A DNA stretch of 64,000 nucleotides from Verticillium longisporum (lineage: Eukaryota > Ascomycota > Sordariomycetes > Glomerellales > Plectosphaerellaceae): assembly GCA_019188255.1 (NCBI GenBank), contig JAETXT010000009.1, positions 1,798,001-1,862,000 on the forward strand, written 5' to 3'. Made by a program: the position numbers and the translations under genes. Under the pieces are notes generated by a model. It saw only the letters and a program-made list of their open reading frames with translations. It ran no database searches and was not told the origin of the DNA. Below, piece by piece: positions 22,076 through 33,700 of the stretch (positions are counted from its first letter, which is position 1; each line of letters opens with the position of its first letter).

Positions 22076-24156
22076 GGTGGGTTGAGTTCCTCGTGAGATT
22101 GACGAGGTTTGTTTGCACGTATCTGTTGTCTGTTGAGGTTGAAAAGCCTGTGATGAGTGGTGGTCGAGATCCTAGCTGGTGGTAGTGGCGGGGTCGTGTG
22201 TATGACGGTAAGCACGAGCAGCGGCTGAGCCGAAAGTACACGAGATTGGTGAAACTCAGACGCTCGTGGCACAAACGATGGGGCGGTCCGTAGCATGCAA
22301 AAGTCCAAGACCAAGCAACATGGGTATCGAGGGCCGAGAGTCTATGTGTACGAGGACTATGTGTACGAGGAGAAGGGAGAAATACTGGCACGCGGCAGCA
22401 GAACGAGACGCCCGTCGGAGGGAAGATGCGAAAGTGGACAGCAACGCCAGGCAAGTTGTCGAAGTCGATCGGCGTTGGGTTGGGTTGTGTTGGCGGGGGG
22501 GAGTGCGCGTGGCGGGAGACGGGAGTGAAGTGGATCAGACTAAAAAACAGGCCTGAAAGCAAGGCCCAAAGGCCTAGTCGTCCTCGTTGCTGGTCTGGTA
22601 GCCAGGTCCCTCAGGTCTGGCGCCGTGCTTGACCTAACGCAAGAAAGACAAGTCGGGAGGGGAGGGCTTGCGGGTGCCGAGACGGGAGTCGATCTTGGAA
22701 AGAGCAGCGAGCGTCGAGCGTCGAGCGTCAAGCGTCGAGCGTTGTCGGCTGTCGAGTGTCAAGTGTCAATCGTCATGGCGCGGCGGGGGAGCAGCTGATG
22801 CGCGGTCCCGACTGGTCGACTGGTCGTCTGGTCGTCAGGCTGCGTGCGTGCAATCGTCCCCCCCTCATGGAGGGTCACGGCGGCCAGGTAATAGCAGGCT
22901 GTTAAGAGTTGCGTTGCTGGGTGCGCTAATAAGCTGACAGAAGGGGCTGGATGCCGGATGTTGGAGGCTGGCAGCTGTCGAGACGAGGGGGGCCCAGGGT
23001 CATCCTTGGGGGCCGCTGCAGAGTTGGCCCAGGATGAGGTTGAGCACCTTGTCACGATGGTGGGGAGTGTCTCGAAAATCACTGAAATCGCCCAAGCTGA
23101 ACAATGTTGGTTGAAATTGGGTTGCCATGAGTATTCAGTCCGGATCTGACCCGATACTCGAAGAATGGCGAAGCATTGAACATATTCCCATCAGGGAGCT
23201 CCTCGCCCAGCCCTCCCAAGAATGTGCAGATCGGATGGATGAGGGGGAGGGGCGAAGGGGCAGACTCAGAGACAGGACGATACAGCTTGGAGGAAGGTGC
23301 ATACAAAGTTCCTGCCATAGGTAGGGACAAAAGTGCAAAAACTGGCAACCAGTCATCCATCAGTTGGGCAGGCAGAACCAGTCAGGGCGTGGGAAGCCTG
23401 CAGCAGGAGCGAGGACGGGACACAAGACCAGGGTCTTGCCTCGCTGCCCAATGGATTCCAGCAGGGCCTCGCAGCCTCAGAAGCTTGCGAGCTCAAAAGC
23501 TTCTGTAGCTGAGGTACTCCTCAAACACGTTGTTCCTGCCTGTCTTCGGTGACTGCTTGTGCATGGCAAGCCGGGCCCTGTGACGAGACTGGAAGGAGGG
23601 AGAGCGCAAGTGACCGACAGGTCGTGATGACGAAATGACACACCCAAGGCTGTGTTGTGTATAGGCTGCCCGTTTGTATTCAGGGTCTGACGAAAACCCG
23701 ACCAAAGATAAACCAGGGTCCAACGTCTGCCAACTTTCTCTCAATGCCCGACTTGCCAATAAGCCCCCCTTTCCTGTACTGCAACGGTCGCACTGATGGT
23801 AGAGGGCATGATTTTGTAGTCGAGCAAGAATGAAGAGGGGATTGCTGGAGGTGGGGGGCGGGACGGGCCCTGACGTCATGTGGATCTGGGCTCGACCACG
23901 CCTGCCTGACAACCTCACCTGCCGCCCGCCTGCCCTAGAGTCGCTGTCCGCGGTGAGGGGGTGCTCCTACGAGGGCCGCCCGTTCTTATCCTTGCCATGG
24001 AGTCGAGATCACGGGCGGCTGGCCCAGGCCCTCAACTCCACTCTCCGAGTACAGCACCTGAAAGGATTGCTGGCTCAGGGTTTGGTGTAGCTACTCAGGT
24101 AGGTATGTAGGATTTGCTCAGAGGACCTGATTGAGGTTGCTAAATCAGTTCATGTA
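22076..24156. other. Intergenic up to the transposon island
   Basis: About 2.1 kb of GC-rich sequence with no supported gene. It contains the promoter of the minus-strand gene starting at 22075 and a simple repeat at 22707-22774. RIP-type changes are not evident here, so the boundary at 24157 is sharp. Confidence 0.55.
22707..22774. repeat. GCGTCGA-type heptamer tandem repeat
   Basis: Units of the GAGCGTC / GAGTGTC type repeat about nine times with a few substitutions and two short interruptions. Confidence 0.75.
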
Positions 24157-24161
24157 TGATC

Positions 24162-24314
24162 TGTTGGAGGTCTAGGGAGGAAAAGGAGTTGTATTGGGAA
24201 GCTATTCTCTAGGGCAGGAGGGTGCCTGGAACTAAGCTATAGGAGGGAGGTGCCAGGGCACAGGCCACCTAGTATCAGGTAACTGCTAGAAGCCCTAGGC
24301 GAATACCACTAACA
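24162..24314. repeat. Left LTR of the outermost element
   Basis: 153 bp, aligned without gaps to 57696-57848. Its outer part is unmutated while the inner part carries C-to-T/G-to-A changes relative to the other copy. TSD TGATC precedes it. Confidence 0.88.
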
Positions 24315-24719
24315 CCCCCCCATAAGCACTATCCAAGGTATATTAGCTATTAGGTCTATAAGAGTCCCTATAAGCACCTCGTAATAGGCCTCTTTCCTAA
24401 TCCTAGCACTCTAAAAATGCAATCTCCTAGCTAATTAGAAGCCTAGGATTAGTATAGTAATAATAGCTAACTTAGTTTACGTTAATAAGGCGTAATTAGC
24501 GAGTAAATCCTATATATTTCTCGAGGTTAAGGCCCTTTATAAGTCTATTAATAAGTATTTTAGCGGAAAATATATAGCGAAGCTTAAAATCGTTTATAAT
24601 AATTAATAGTATATATCGTAATCGATATAGGAGGTATTAGGCAACGACCGAGGGTATAGCTTAGTTATAGAATAAAGAGATAATAATAGATAAGAGGAAG
24701 GGAGAGATAAAAGTAGCTA
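24315..24719 (-). mobile_element. RIPed remnant inside the left LTR
   Basis: AT-rich sequence almost devoid of CA and TG, between the left LTR and repeat R1. By position it should be the 3' coding end (RNase H side) of the outermost element on the minus strand, but I could not read the domain with confidence. Confidence 0.45.
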
Positions 24720-25323
24720 TATCTCTAGAAGGAGATATTAGGTCGAGAAATAGATCGAAGATTCTTATAGCCCTTAACGAGAGCTATAAAATAGTGTATT
24801 TTTCGTTCGGATCGAAGGTAGGTAGGTCGAGGGGTAATTAGAAGAAGGTTATAATTGACTAAGAGAAGTGCTTAGATTGATCCTAATAGGAGTAAGGCGT
24901 ATCTTAGAAGGTATCCGTTCTTAATAGTTAAGAATGTATAAATTAGATAGGAATTACTATATAAGGGGGATTTACGAGTATAATTAGAATTAGATAATTA
25001 TTAAGATCTAAAAACCTGAAAAATAGGTCTAGGGGGTGCCCTCTATATATAATAGACTGACCCTTAGTAGCTATGCGTGGATAAGGCGCTTAGACTACCT
25101 GTAGACCTACGGGGGAAGTAGAGTCGGATTTAAGCTCTAGCTAATAGAGTATAAGAGAACTTAAACGCTTATTATTATAGAACGGCTCTATAGAATATTA
25201 TAAAAATTATACCGTTCTATAGCTACGATTTTTCTCTATATTATAATATATATATAGTTATAGTTTAGCTTTTATTTAAACTATTAGAGTAGTTATAAGA
25301 CTCTAACCTTTATAATTCCTATA
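24720..25323 (+). repeat. Dispersed repeat R, copy 1 (604 bp)
   Basis: Matches 39170-39773 over its full 604 bp with RIP-type differences. It starts TATCTCTAGAAGG and ends CTCCTATA-like. No coding capacity is apparent. Confidence 0.8.
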
Positions 25324-27061
25324 CCCCTCTATAAGGTAGTATATATATAGGTATATAGATATAGTAGCTTATATATCTAGAGGATAAAAAAAAATAAAAC
25401 CTCGTAGTATTATTATATATAGGGAAAAATTAAAACCCTATAGTATAGAAAATAAATAAAAACTATATATTATATTATTATAGGAAAATCCGAAGATAAA
25501 AAACCTATTTTATTATAATAGGAAAATCCGAAGATAAAAAACCTATTTAATACTTAATTTTAAGTACTTTACTATATTTAGGCTATTTATAGTTTATAGG
25601 TATAGTATTTAGACTCCCTATTTATATATATCCGTATAGGGTATTATAAGTTATTTTATTTAAGCCCTTAGTAAGTATATCTACTATATTATACTAGGTA
25701 TATATATAAAAAGCTATATTTTCTTATCTTTTAATAGATTTCGGTAATAATAGAATTACTTATCTATATACTTAACCCTTTTATAGAATTTAGGATTTTC
25801 GGTTATTTTCTTAGCTCCTTTATTATCTATTAATAAAGTAAGTATTTTAGGTTTATTTAAACCTAGGCCTTTAGATATTTCTAAAAAATAGAAAAATATA
25901 TATAGCTTCTTTAGAGGCTTCGTATAAGGCTATATATTTAGCTTTATAAGTAGATAAAGCTACTACCTTTTATTTAGCTAAAACCTAGCTTATAGGGTTA
26001 TTAATTCCTAAGTAGAATATATATTTAGAGGTAGAAGTTCTATCTTCTAATATATCGCTCTAGCTAGAATCGCTATACCTTATTATATTAAGGGATTTAT
26101 TATAGGTATATATAAGACCTATATCCGGATATTTATTTAAATAAGCCTATATTCTATTTAAAGTAATAAAATGCTCTTTAGAGGGGTTACTTATATATCT
26201 AGAATATCTATTCACTAAATAAGTAATATCTAGTCTACTATATAAAGCTAAATATAATAAAGAGCCTATTTCCCGTTAATATTAGAGGATTTCTAAATTT
26301 ATAGTTTATAAGGAATTTAGTATTAAAGCTATTTTTAATATATTAAGCGTATCTATTACTTTTAAATTTAATTTATTATATTTTATAAGAATTTTCTCGT
26401 AATATGCCTTTTAGGATATATATAGAAGCTTTTCTTCTTTATTTATAGTTATTTTATTACCTAAAAAGGTATTAATAAGTCCTAAATCTTTAAGACTTAA
26501 TATAGTTTAAAGTTTAGCTTATATAGTAGATATTATTTTAGCTATTTTAACTATTATAATTATATCGTTAATATAATAGAGTAATATAGCCTTTAAAGGT
26601 AATATAAATACCCCTAAATTAGATTCTAATACGTTAAAACCTAAGCTATTTAAAGCTTTAAGTAGATATTCGTACTAGAGCCTAGGGGACTATTTTAACC
26701 TATATAAGGCTTTATTTAGCTTATATATATAGTTTTCTCGTATAGAGAAACTAGTAGGTTAAATAACGTATATATCCTTATCTATATCTACGTAGATAAA
26801 CGTATTATTAATATCTAACTATTTAAAATCCTAGCCTAGATTTAGACCTAATATAAAAGCTAGTCTATAGCTTTTAGGCCTATAGGTAATACTAAAGGTC
26901 TCTAGGTAATCTATACTAATAATTTAGTTAAATCCCTAAACTACCTATCTAGCTTTATATTTTACTAGATTTTTATTTATATCGTATTTTATTTTATAAA
27001 CCTATCTACCCCCTAATATATTAGCTTCTTTAGGTAGGGTATTTTTATTAATTAAAGACTA
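25324..27061 (-). mobile_element. RIPed Copia-2 fragment: RNase H and reverse transcriptase (minus)
   Basis: Read on the minus strand, degraded Copia pol is recognisable: a reverse-transcriptase active-site stretch at about 26550-26580 reading LYYINDI (from YVDDI by G-to-A changes), and an RNase H region at about 25900-26100 with the SDSSW-like motif. Many stops are present, all of the RIP type. A ~39-bp tandem duplication lies at 25473-25549. The right edge (27061) is where old Copia-1 inserted; the missing integrase part lies at 39774-40540 in flipped orientation. Confidence 0.7.
25473..25549. repeat. Two-copy ~39-bp tandem repeat
   Basis: The stretch around AGGAAAATCCGAAGATAAAA is present twice, head to tail, with one or two differences. 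Confidence 0.8.
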
Positions 27062-29664
27062 TATTGAACTAATATTAGGGAACTCTATAGTTAGGATAGC
27101 GATATCTAAGGTATCTAGGATATCTAGGATCTACTGCTCTTAGGAGTATATGAACTACGGCTTACGTGATCGCTAAGAGTAGATAGGTATATCTAACTCA
27201 CGTAGGTAGTAGTAACTTAGAGAAGTAGATAAGAATTATATATAAGAATTAACTATTATAAAACTTATTAGATACCTTACTTATTTAGAGCTCGTAAATA
27301 TAGCGGAAGTACTAGATTAGGGTTTATATAAATAGTAAAGCCCTCTTAATATTAATTAGTATTACGTTTAACGTAATATAGAATAGCTAGAGCTAGAGAA
27401 GTTAGGATCGATCCTATAAATAGTATATTTACTATATATAAGCTTATCGATTATACTTTATAAGTAATTATAAAAGTACTATTTTATTTTTAAATACTTT
27501 AGGATTCTTATATAAGCTTAATAGTAAGTAATTCCCTTATTATATAATCTATAAGAGTATTATCTACTTTAAGTATCTTAGGACTCCTATAACTAAGATT
27601 ACTACTAAGCTATATTACTAGCTATAAAACCCGAAAAACGAAACTATATAGAATAGTTAATTATTTATATTAGAGCTTTATAAACTTAGTAATAATAAGC
27701 TCTTTAGATTATAGTAATAGCTCCGTAATAGAGCTAGAGAGCGCTAAAAAGCTATAATAGGAGTTCGATATTATTCTAAAGGATATTAGTATTATACGTT
27801 TTATTTAAAGAATTAAAAAGGATCTTATATCGATTTTATTATAAATAGTATAGAATTACGGTTCCCGGGATTATTAGATTTAGTATCTATAGATCTTAAG
27901 AGCGCTTAGATTATTAAAATAATAAGCGTATATAGAAATATAAAGGGAGTTTACCTCTTAGAAGCGTTTATTAAAGACTTCTAAAGCTAAAGCGAAAAGG
28001 ATTTCGATTCTTATAATTTAATAATCTCTCGAGCGCTAAAGGTATATCTTATAGATTACGGGATCCCTCTTCTAAGGGTAATAAACGTTAAAATATCGAA
28101 AAAGCTAATTCCGATATTATCGTAAAAAGAGATACCTAATATAGATATATTAAAGAGTAGTACTGATTATAATTTAATATTCTATAGAGTAGAGGAATAG
28201 CGAGAATAATTAGATGACGAGTAGCTATTTATAATAAAGATTATTTAATTATCTTAAATCCGAGTTATATAAAATAAGAGGATAGATCCCTATTAACTTT
28301 ATATTTTAGGGTTATTTAATTAATAGAGTAAATAATCTAGTTAATAAGAGATTATACTTTATTTATAATAAAATAAGACTCTACCTCTAAATAGTACTTA
28401 GAACCTATTAGCTTAGTATTATACTCTATTACTATATAAATTAATAAATTTATTAATCGACGGAGCTATAATTAAGTAATTTATATTATTTTAGAATAAG
28501 GAGAATAATTACTCTAAAGAGATTTACGATATCTTGAATGATAAGATATATATTTTTATAAATATATATAAGCTCTTATAAATCTAATATATATAGCTCT
28601 ATACGCTTTTCCCGAATATACTTTTAGAGTATATATAAGTTTTCTTCTTAGAATATATAAATAGGAATATAAGAATCTAATAAATATATTTAAAGATTAA
28701 ATAATAATTCGATTTAGAGATTAATAGAACTTAATATTATATAGATTAGAGCTCTATAACGTTTAATTCTATTATTATAGAGCTTAAGAGTATAAGAAAG
28801 CTATAAATAGAAGTTCTCTAGATCCTTCTAGATAAGCTTTAATAGTACTAGAGAGCCCTTAGCTTAGTATTCTAGGAGGAGACCTATCTCTATATAAATA
28901 CTCTAAGGGTAGTTTAAAGTATTCTAGAGCTAAAGATTATATTAATAAAGCTAGAATAATCTTTTAATATATTATCCGCTTAGCTTAAGAATATACTAAA
29001 AGTAGAAGAGAATACTAGAACGCCTAAGTACTTCTATATTAATAGGTATTATAGGGGCGGAAATAGTTATTATTAAATTAATAGAAAGGGAGATCGTAGA
29101 AAATAATCGTTTTATAGAACTAATAATCGCTAAGATTCTAGGACTAGAACTCGTAAATACTAAATATATTCTAAATTAGATTATAGATTAACGAAATACT
29201 CTCCTAAGGAATAATAATATTTAAAGGAGTAATAGAAATATATATAGGAAGCGTATAGGGATTAATAGAAAGGATATTATTAATTCTTAATAGCTATAGA
29301 GCCTATTAAGAGCTTAGATTCCGAAGATTCGGAAGGGCTAGGAGTAGAGGATCCCTATAAATCTAATCCCGAAAGCGAATTAATAAACGCCTATATAATA
29401 TACTTCTTAGTAAATAAATCGTTCTAGTATAAGATTAGAGGGAGTAATCGGGAGGCTAAAGGGATAGCTTTAATAGAATAGCTATTTAGTTAATATTAGA
29501 TTAATAGTATTTATATATAATATAATATTATTCTTAATATAAGCGTAATATTAGTTTCTATAATAGGAGCTTTATAAATTAGGGCCCTAATAGCCCTAAT
29601 TCTAGGCTTAATAATTAATAAATAAGGAATAAAGGCTAAAGTAAGATTTAGAGTAGGAAACGTA
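27062..29664 (+). mobile_element. Old Copia-1 copy, part 1: 5' LTR, gag, protease side (RIPed)
   Basis: Nucleotide-level match to the intact element at 50597-53170 with nearly every CA changed to TA. The LTR is 27062-27351 and GACTA precedes it as target duplication. The gag start region around 27690 corresponds to the intact start at 51227. Interrupted at 29664 by the Gypsy insertion. It encodes no protein now. Confidence 0.85.
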
Positions 29665-30118
29665 TATTACGACCTGGCAGCTTCCGAAGGGGGAACACTA
29701 TCAGAGGGTTGGGGTTGCTATTTACAGAAGCTTAGGTTATGACTCTGAGACGATATAGTATCGTAAGGCGTTGCGCACTCGTTACAATGAATATAAGGTA
29801 AGACTTAGATTGATCACTATCGTGAGAAAGAATATATCTATAAGTCTAGAATATCCGTCCTTATATACCTATTATCCTGTCCTTATTATATTAGGTGGTG
29901 AGCCCATATTGGATAGCTTACTATTGTGCCGTGATCCTCTTATATTAGATCACGGCTCACGGTGATCTAAGCATAATAGTGATCCTTAGTCCTAGATCAC
30001 TATTTCCTAGTGATCCTATCACGTGACCTAGCCTTGGCAAGCCTTATCTTATCAGTGACCCTGGATCTTCTAACGTAGGGCTTATCTGCGGCCGGTTGTT
30101 CGACCCGTACTCGTTACA
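29665..30118. repeat. Gypsy LTR (left, 3' LTR of the minus-strand element)
   Basis: 454 bp; same family as 36080-36533 and the solo LTR 48268-48720. More CA-to-TA changes than the right LTR. Confidence 0.88.
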
Positions 30119-30384
30119 TAATACTCCTCCTTCAGGCCGATATCCCAACGGCCATAAGTAGTAGGTCCTGCCCCAGATTCGGTTAGCCCGCAAACTCCTC
30201 TTTTACTAACCGTAACACGATATCCAGTCGCATTCGAAAACCTCTATCGAAGAAAACCGTTAAGCGCGTCAACCTTACGTCTTCAATCGAGTCGAAGGGT
30301 TCTAACGCGGACATGCCTTGTACCTAGTGCTTCCGGAAAGGTTTGAAATATCGTATATCGGAGAAGTCTGCGCAGTACGGGGAG

Positions 30385-30393
30385 TATATAAAG
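30385..30393 (+). promoter_or_regulatory. Candidate TATA box of antisense gene
   Basis: TATATAAAG in a comparatively GC-rich, little-mutated stretch, about 60 bp before the first usable codons of the plus-strand ORF. Points away from the Gypsy pol, so it would drive antisense transcription. Confidence 0.45.
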
Positions 30394-30442
30394 CGAGGTC
30401 GTCAGTGCGACGGTATTTTAGTATCGTCTTCTCGTAAGTATC

Positions 30443-30763
30443 GTGTTTTCCGCTAGTCGGGTTATCGTAGCTAATAGTAGCTCAGTTAAGCGTCTTTCAA
30501 AAACCGAAAAGAAATTGGAAGATAACGAAGAGGCCGCGGAAGAAGCGCTAGCCAAATTGCAGGAGGATCTATCGCACGCCGTGAATCGCTTACGGCGGAT
30601 TCGGCAGATTAAGAAGAAGGTAAAGGAGCGTAGTGACGAGGCGTTTCGTCGGGGTATCCAGGAGCTAGACGAGGAGGATAGCTTGCTTCCTGCTCTCAAT
30701 GCTCATGAGTATTATATAGAGAGTGATTTAGCGTTTATAGGGGTAACTTCCGATGCGGACTAG
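30443..30763 (+). CDS. Antisense coiled-coil ORF in the Gypsy 3' region
   Basis: An open frame of about 106 codons on the strand opposite to gag-pol, between the chromodomain end and the 3' LTR. It is rich in Lys, Glu, Ala and Leu with a clear coiled-coil pattern (residues ~20-70) and an acidic end. The surrounding 640 bp keeps many CA/TG steps that are lost elsewhere in the element, so it has been less hit by RIP or is more recent. No in-frame ATG is seen at the beginning (it opens at a GTG), so the original start may be mutated. I know no function; comparable antisense ORFs near the 3' LTR occur in some fungal Gypsy elements to my recollection. Confidence 0.45.
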   Translation: MFSASRVIVANSSSVKRLSKTEKKLEDNEEAAEEALAKLQEDLSHAVNRLRRIRQIKKKVKERSDEAFRRGIQELDEEDSLLPALNAHEYYIESDLAFIGVTSDAD

Positions 30764-30789
30764 CCCTCTTTAGGTTTAGGGGAGTTGCC

Positions 30790-33700
30790 GGAGGAGTCTA
30801 GTGTTAGTGAAACTGCCTCAGCAGCTACGGGCAGTTCAAGTTCCTAACTGGTTCCCATATGTTTTCTTCGTAGCCGTAGTTCTTCCACTTAATAAGGTAC
30901 TCGTCCTAGTTATTCTTCGTTCTATAGTCGATGATTCTTTCGACTTCGTATTCGTTTATATCTTCTACTTCCACGTTGGTTGCAAGTAGTGCGTTTGGTA
31001 GTGCTAGTTCTAAAAGTGCTATATGAAAGATAGGGTGAATCTTCATATTATCTAGCAATAAGAGGTAGTAGTTAGTATCCGAGAGTTTCTTAAGAATTTT
31101 AAAAGGTCCTAGTTTCTTAAAGTCTAATTTATCGTTTAGTCGTTTAGTTTTAATATTTCGGCGGATAAGGTAGACGCTACCTCCCTCCTATAAGGATAGT
31201 CCCTTTATCCTTATCTTATTAGCGTACGTAGTCATTCTAGTACGTACGAGCTCGAGGTCGAGCTTAATTTAGTCCTGAATCTTGCGGATGTTGTCCGCGA
31301 TATGGATTGCTTTTAGTGTATCTAGTGCTTCGCGGCGTTCCGCGTAGGCTATTGGGTTGTACCCGTAGTTAGCATAGAAGGGTAATTCCTTTATTAACTC
31401 GCTTAGTGAGCTATTATATGCGAACTATGCGATAGGTAGTAATATAACCTAGTTATCTTGTTAATAGTTAATATAATACCGAAGGTACTACTCTAGAGTC
31501 TAGTTCGTTCTCTCCGTCTATCCGTCTATCTATAAGTGAAAAGCCGTAGATAGTTTATATTTAGCTCTAAGTTAAGCGATGAGTGACTTCTAGAAGTTAC
31601 TAGTGAAGAGCTTATCTCTATCTAACACTAGTTCTTTTAGGAGTCCGTATTATCCCATAATATTCCTAAGGAACATATAGGCGAGGTCTTCTACCGTTCC
31701 TATAGCTTTATACGGGAGAAAGTAGGAGTACTTAGTAAGTTGGTCGACGATTACTAGGATATTATCGTAAGAGGTCCTAGTTAAGGGTTCCTTCGATAGT
31801 AGCAGGCTAGTAATGAAGTCTAGTAAGACTAACTCCTAGGCTACTACTAGTACTAGCAAAGCCTTAAGTTCTCCGTAAAGCCTATACCTTTCTACCTTAC
31901 TCTTTTTATAGAGGTCGCAATTGCGAATAACTATTGTGACGTCCTATCTAGTTCCTTTAAAGTTATAGTGTTTCTTAAGTCGAGCGAAGGTCTTCGCTAC
32001 TCCTTGGTGCCCGTGGGCCTTGGCTTCGTGGACTTATCGAATTAGTCCCAATGCTTCCGTAGGTGGTCTAGCGGGTGTCACGCGAGTAGTGACTGCCAGC
32101 GTTCGGTGATAAGGGATAAGATTCCCTTCTTTATCTTTTGCTAGGATAGCGTTAATGTTAGGGGGCGTATTTTGTTTATAATCTAAGCGTCTCTTTAGAA
32201 TATCTGCCCTGCTATTCTCAGATCCTTTGCGATAGATGATAGTGAAGTTGAATTCCGAAAGGAATTCTGCCTATCTTATTTAGCGTTTATTGAGGTCTTT
32301 ATTCGTTATAAAGTATGTAAGATTTTTATAGTTAGTATAGACCTTAACTTCGTATCGTGCTCCGGAGAGATACGTTCTCTATTCTTTAAAGGCTTCGATG
32401 ATTACTATAAGTTCTTTATCGTATATCTAGTAATTAAGCTCTAGTCCGTATAGCTTCTTCGAGAAGAACGCTATTAGGTGTAAGCGTCCTTAGTCGTCCC
32501 TTTATCCTAACTATCCTCTAATAGCGAAGTCGGAGGTATCTATCTCGACTTCTATAGGTTTTTCGGGGTCTATTATCTAAAGGACTAGCTCGCTAAGGAT
32601 AGCGTCGATAATTTAGCGAAATGCTTTTTCTTAGGGTTTATTCTACGTGAACTCTATTTCCTTAACCGTAAAGTTTATTAAAGGATTAGCGGTCTTACTA
32701 TATCCTTTTAGGAATCGTTGATAGAAGTTAACGAAACCGAGGAATGCTCTGACGTCCTTGACGTTCTTTAGTATAGGCTATTCCCTAATAGCTGCCACTT
32801 TGGATTTTTCTATCCTGATTTCTCCTAGGGTAATCGTATACCCTAGGAAATCTACTTCCTATATATAGAACTTGGCTTTTTCTAGTTCTACTAATAGCTC
32901 GTACTAGTATAGTCGTATAAGGACCTAGTGGACGTATCCCTTATATTCTTCTATTATCTTCGAGAAGATTAGAATATTATCGAGGTATACTACTACGAAG
33001 ACGTCTAGGAATTCTCGTAGTATATCGTTAATTATATTTTAGAAGGTTACGGGGGCGTTAATTAATCCGAATAGCATGACTAAATACTCGTAGTATCCTC
33101 GTCGTATTCGGAATGCTATTTTCCATTCTTCTCTATCCTTAATACGGATAAGGTTATATACTCCTTTAAGATCGAGCGCTATAAACCAATTAGCTCTTAT
33201 TAATGCGTCCCTAAGTTCTAATATTAGAGGCAATAGGTAGTAGTTCTTAATAGTAATGTCGTTTAACTGTCTATAGTCGACGCATAGTCTTTCCTTGCTA
33301 TTCTTCTTTAGTATAAAGAGAATCGGGTATCCTACTAGGGATATCGATAGTCGGATATATCCTTTTCTAAGGTTCTCCTTGAGATACTCGTCGAGAATAT
33401 CTATCTATCGAGGGTTTAATCCGTAGATCTTATTAAATCGGGGGCTCTCCCCTTCCTTAATTAGGATTTCGTGGTCGTAGTATATATGCTTAGGTAGCAC
33501 CGTATCGACTTCTTCCCTGAAGATCTTTTCGTACTTCCAGTATTCCTTAGGTACGTTCTACAGTCTTTCTTACTATTCTATTATAAGCTCCTCCGGGGTT
33601 ATCTCCTCTAAGTTATCCCTATTCGTGAGGGCTAGTTGGAGGTCGCTTGAGAGACTGCTCGTAGGTCTTTCCTCAGGGGCTGACGTACTCTACTGGACGC

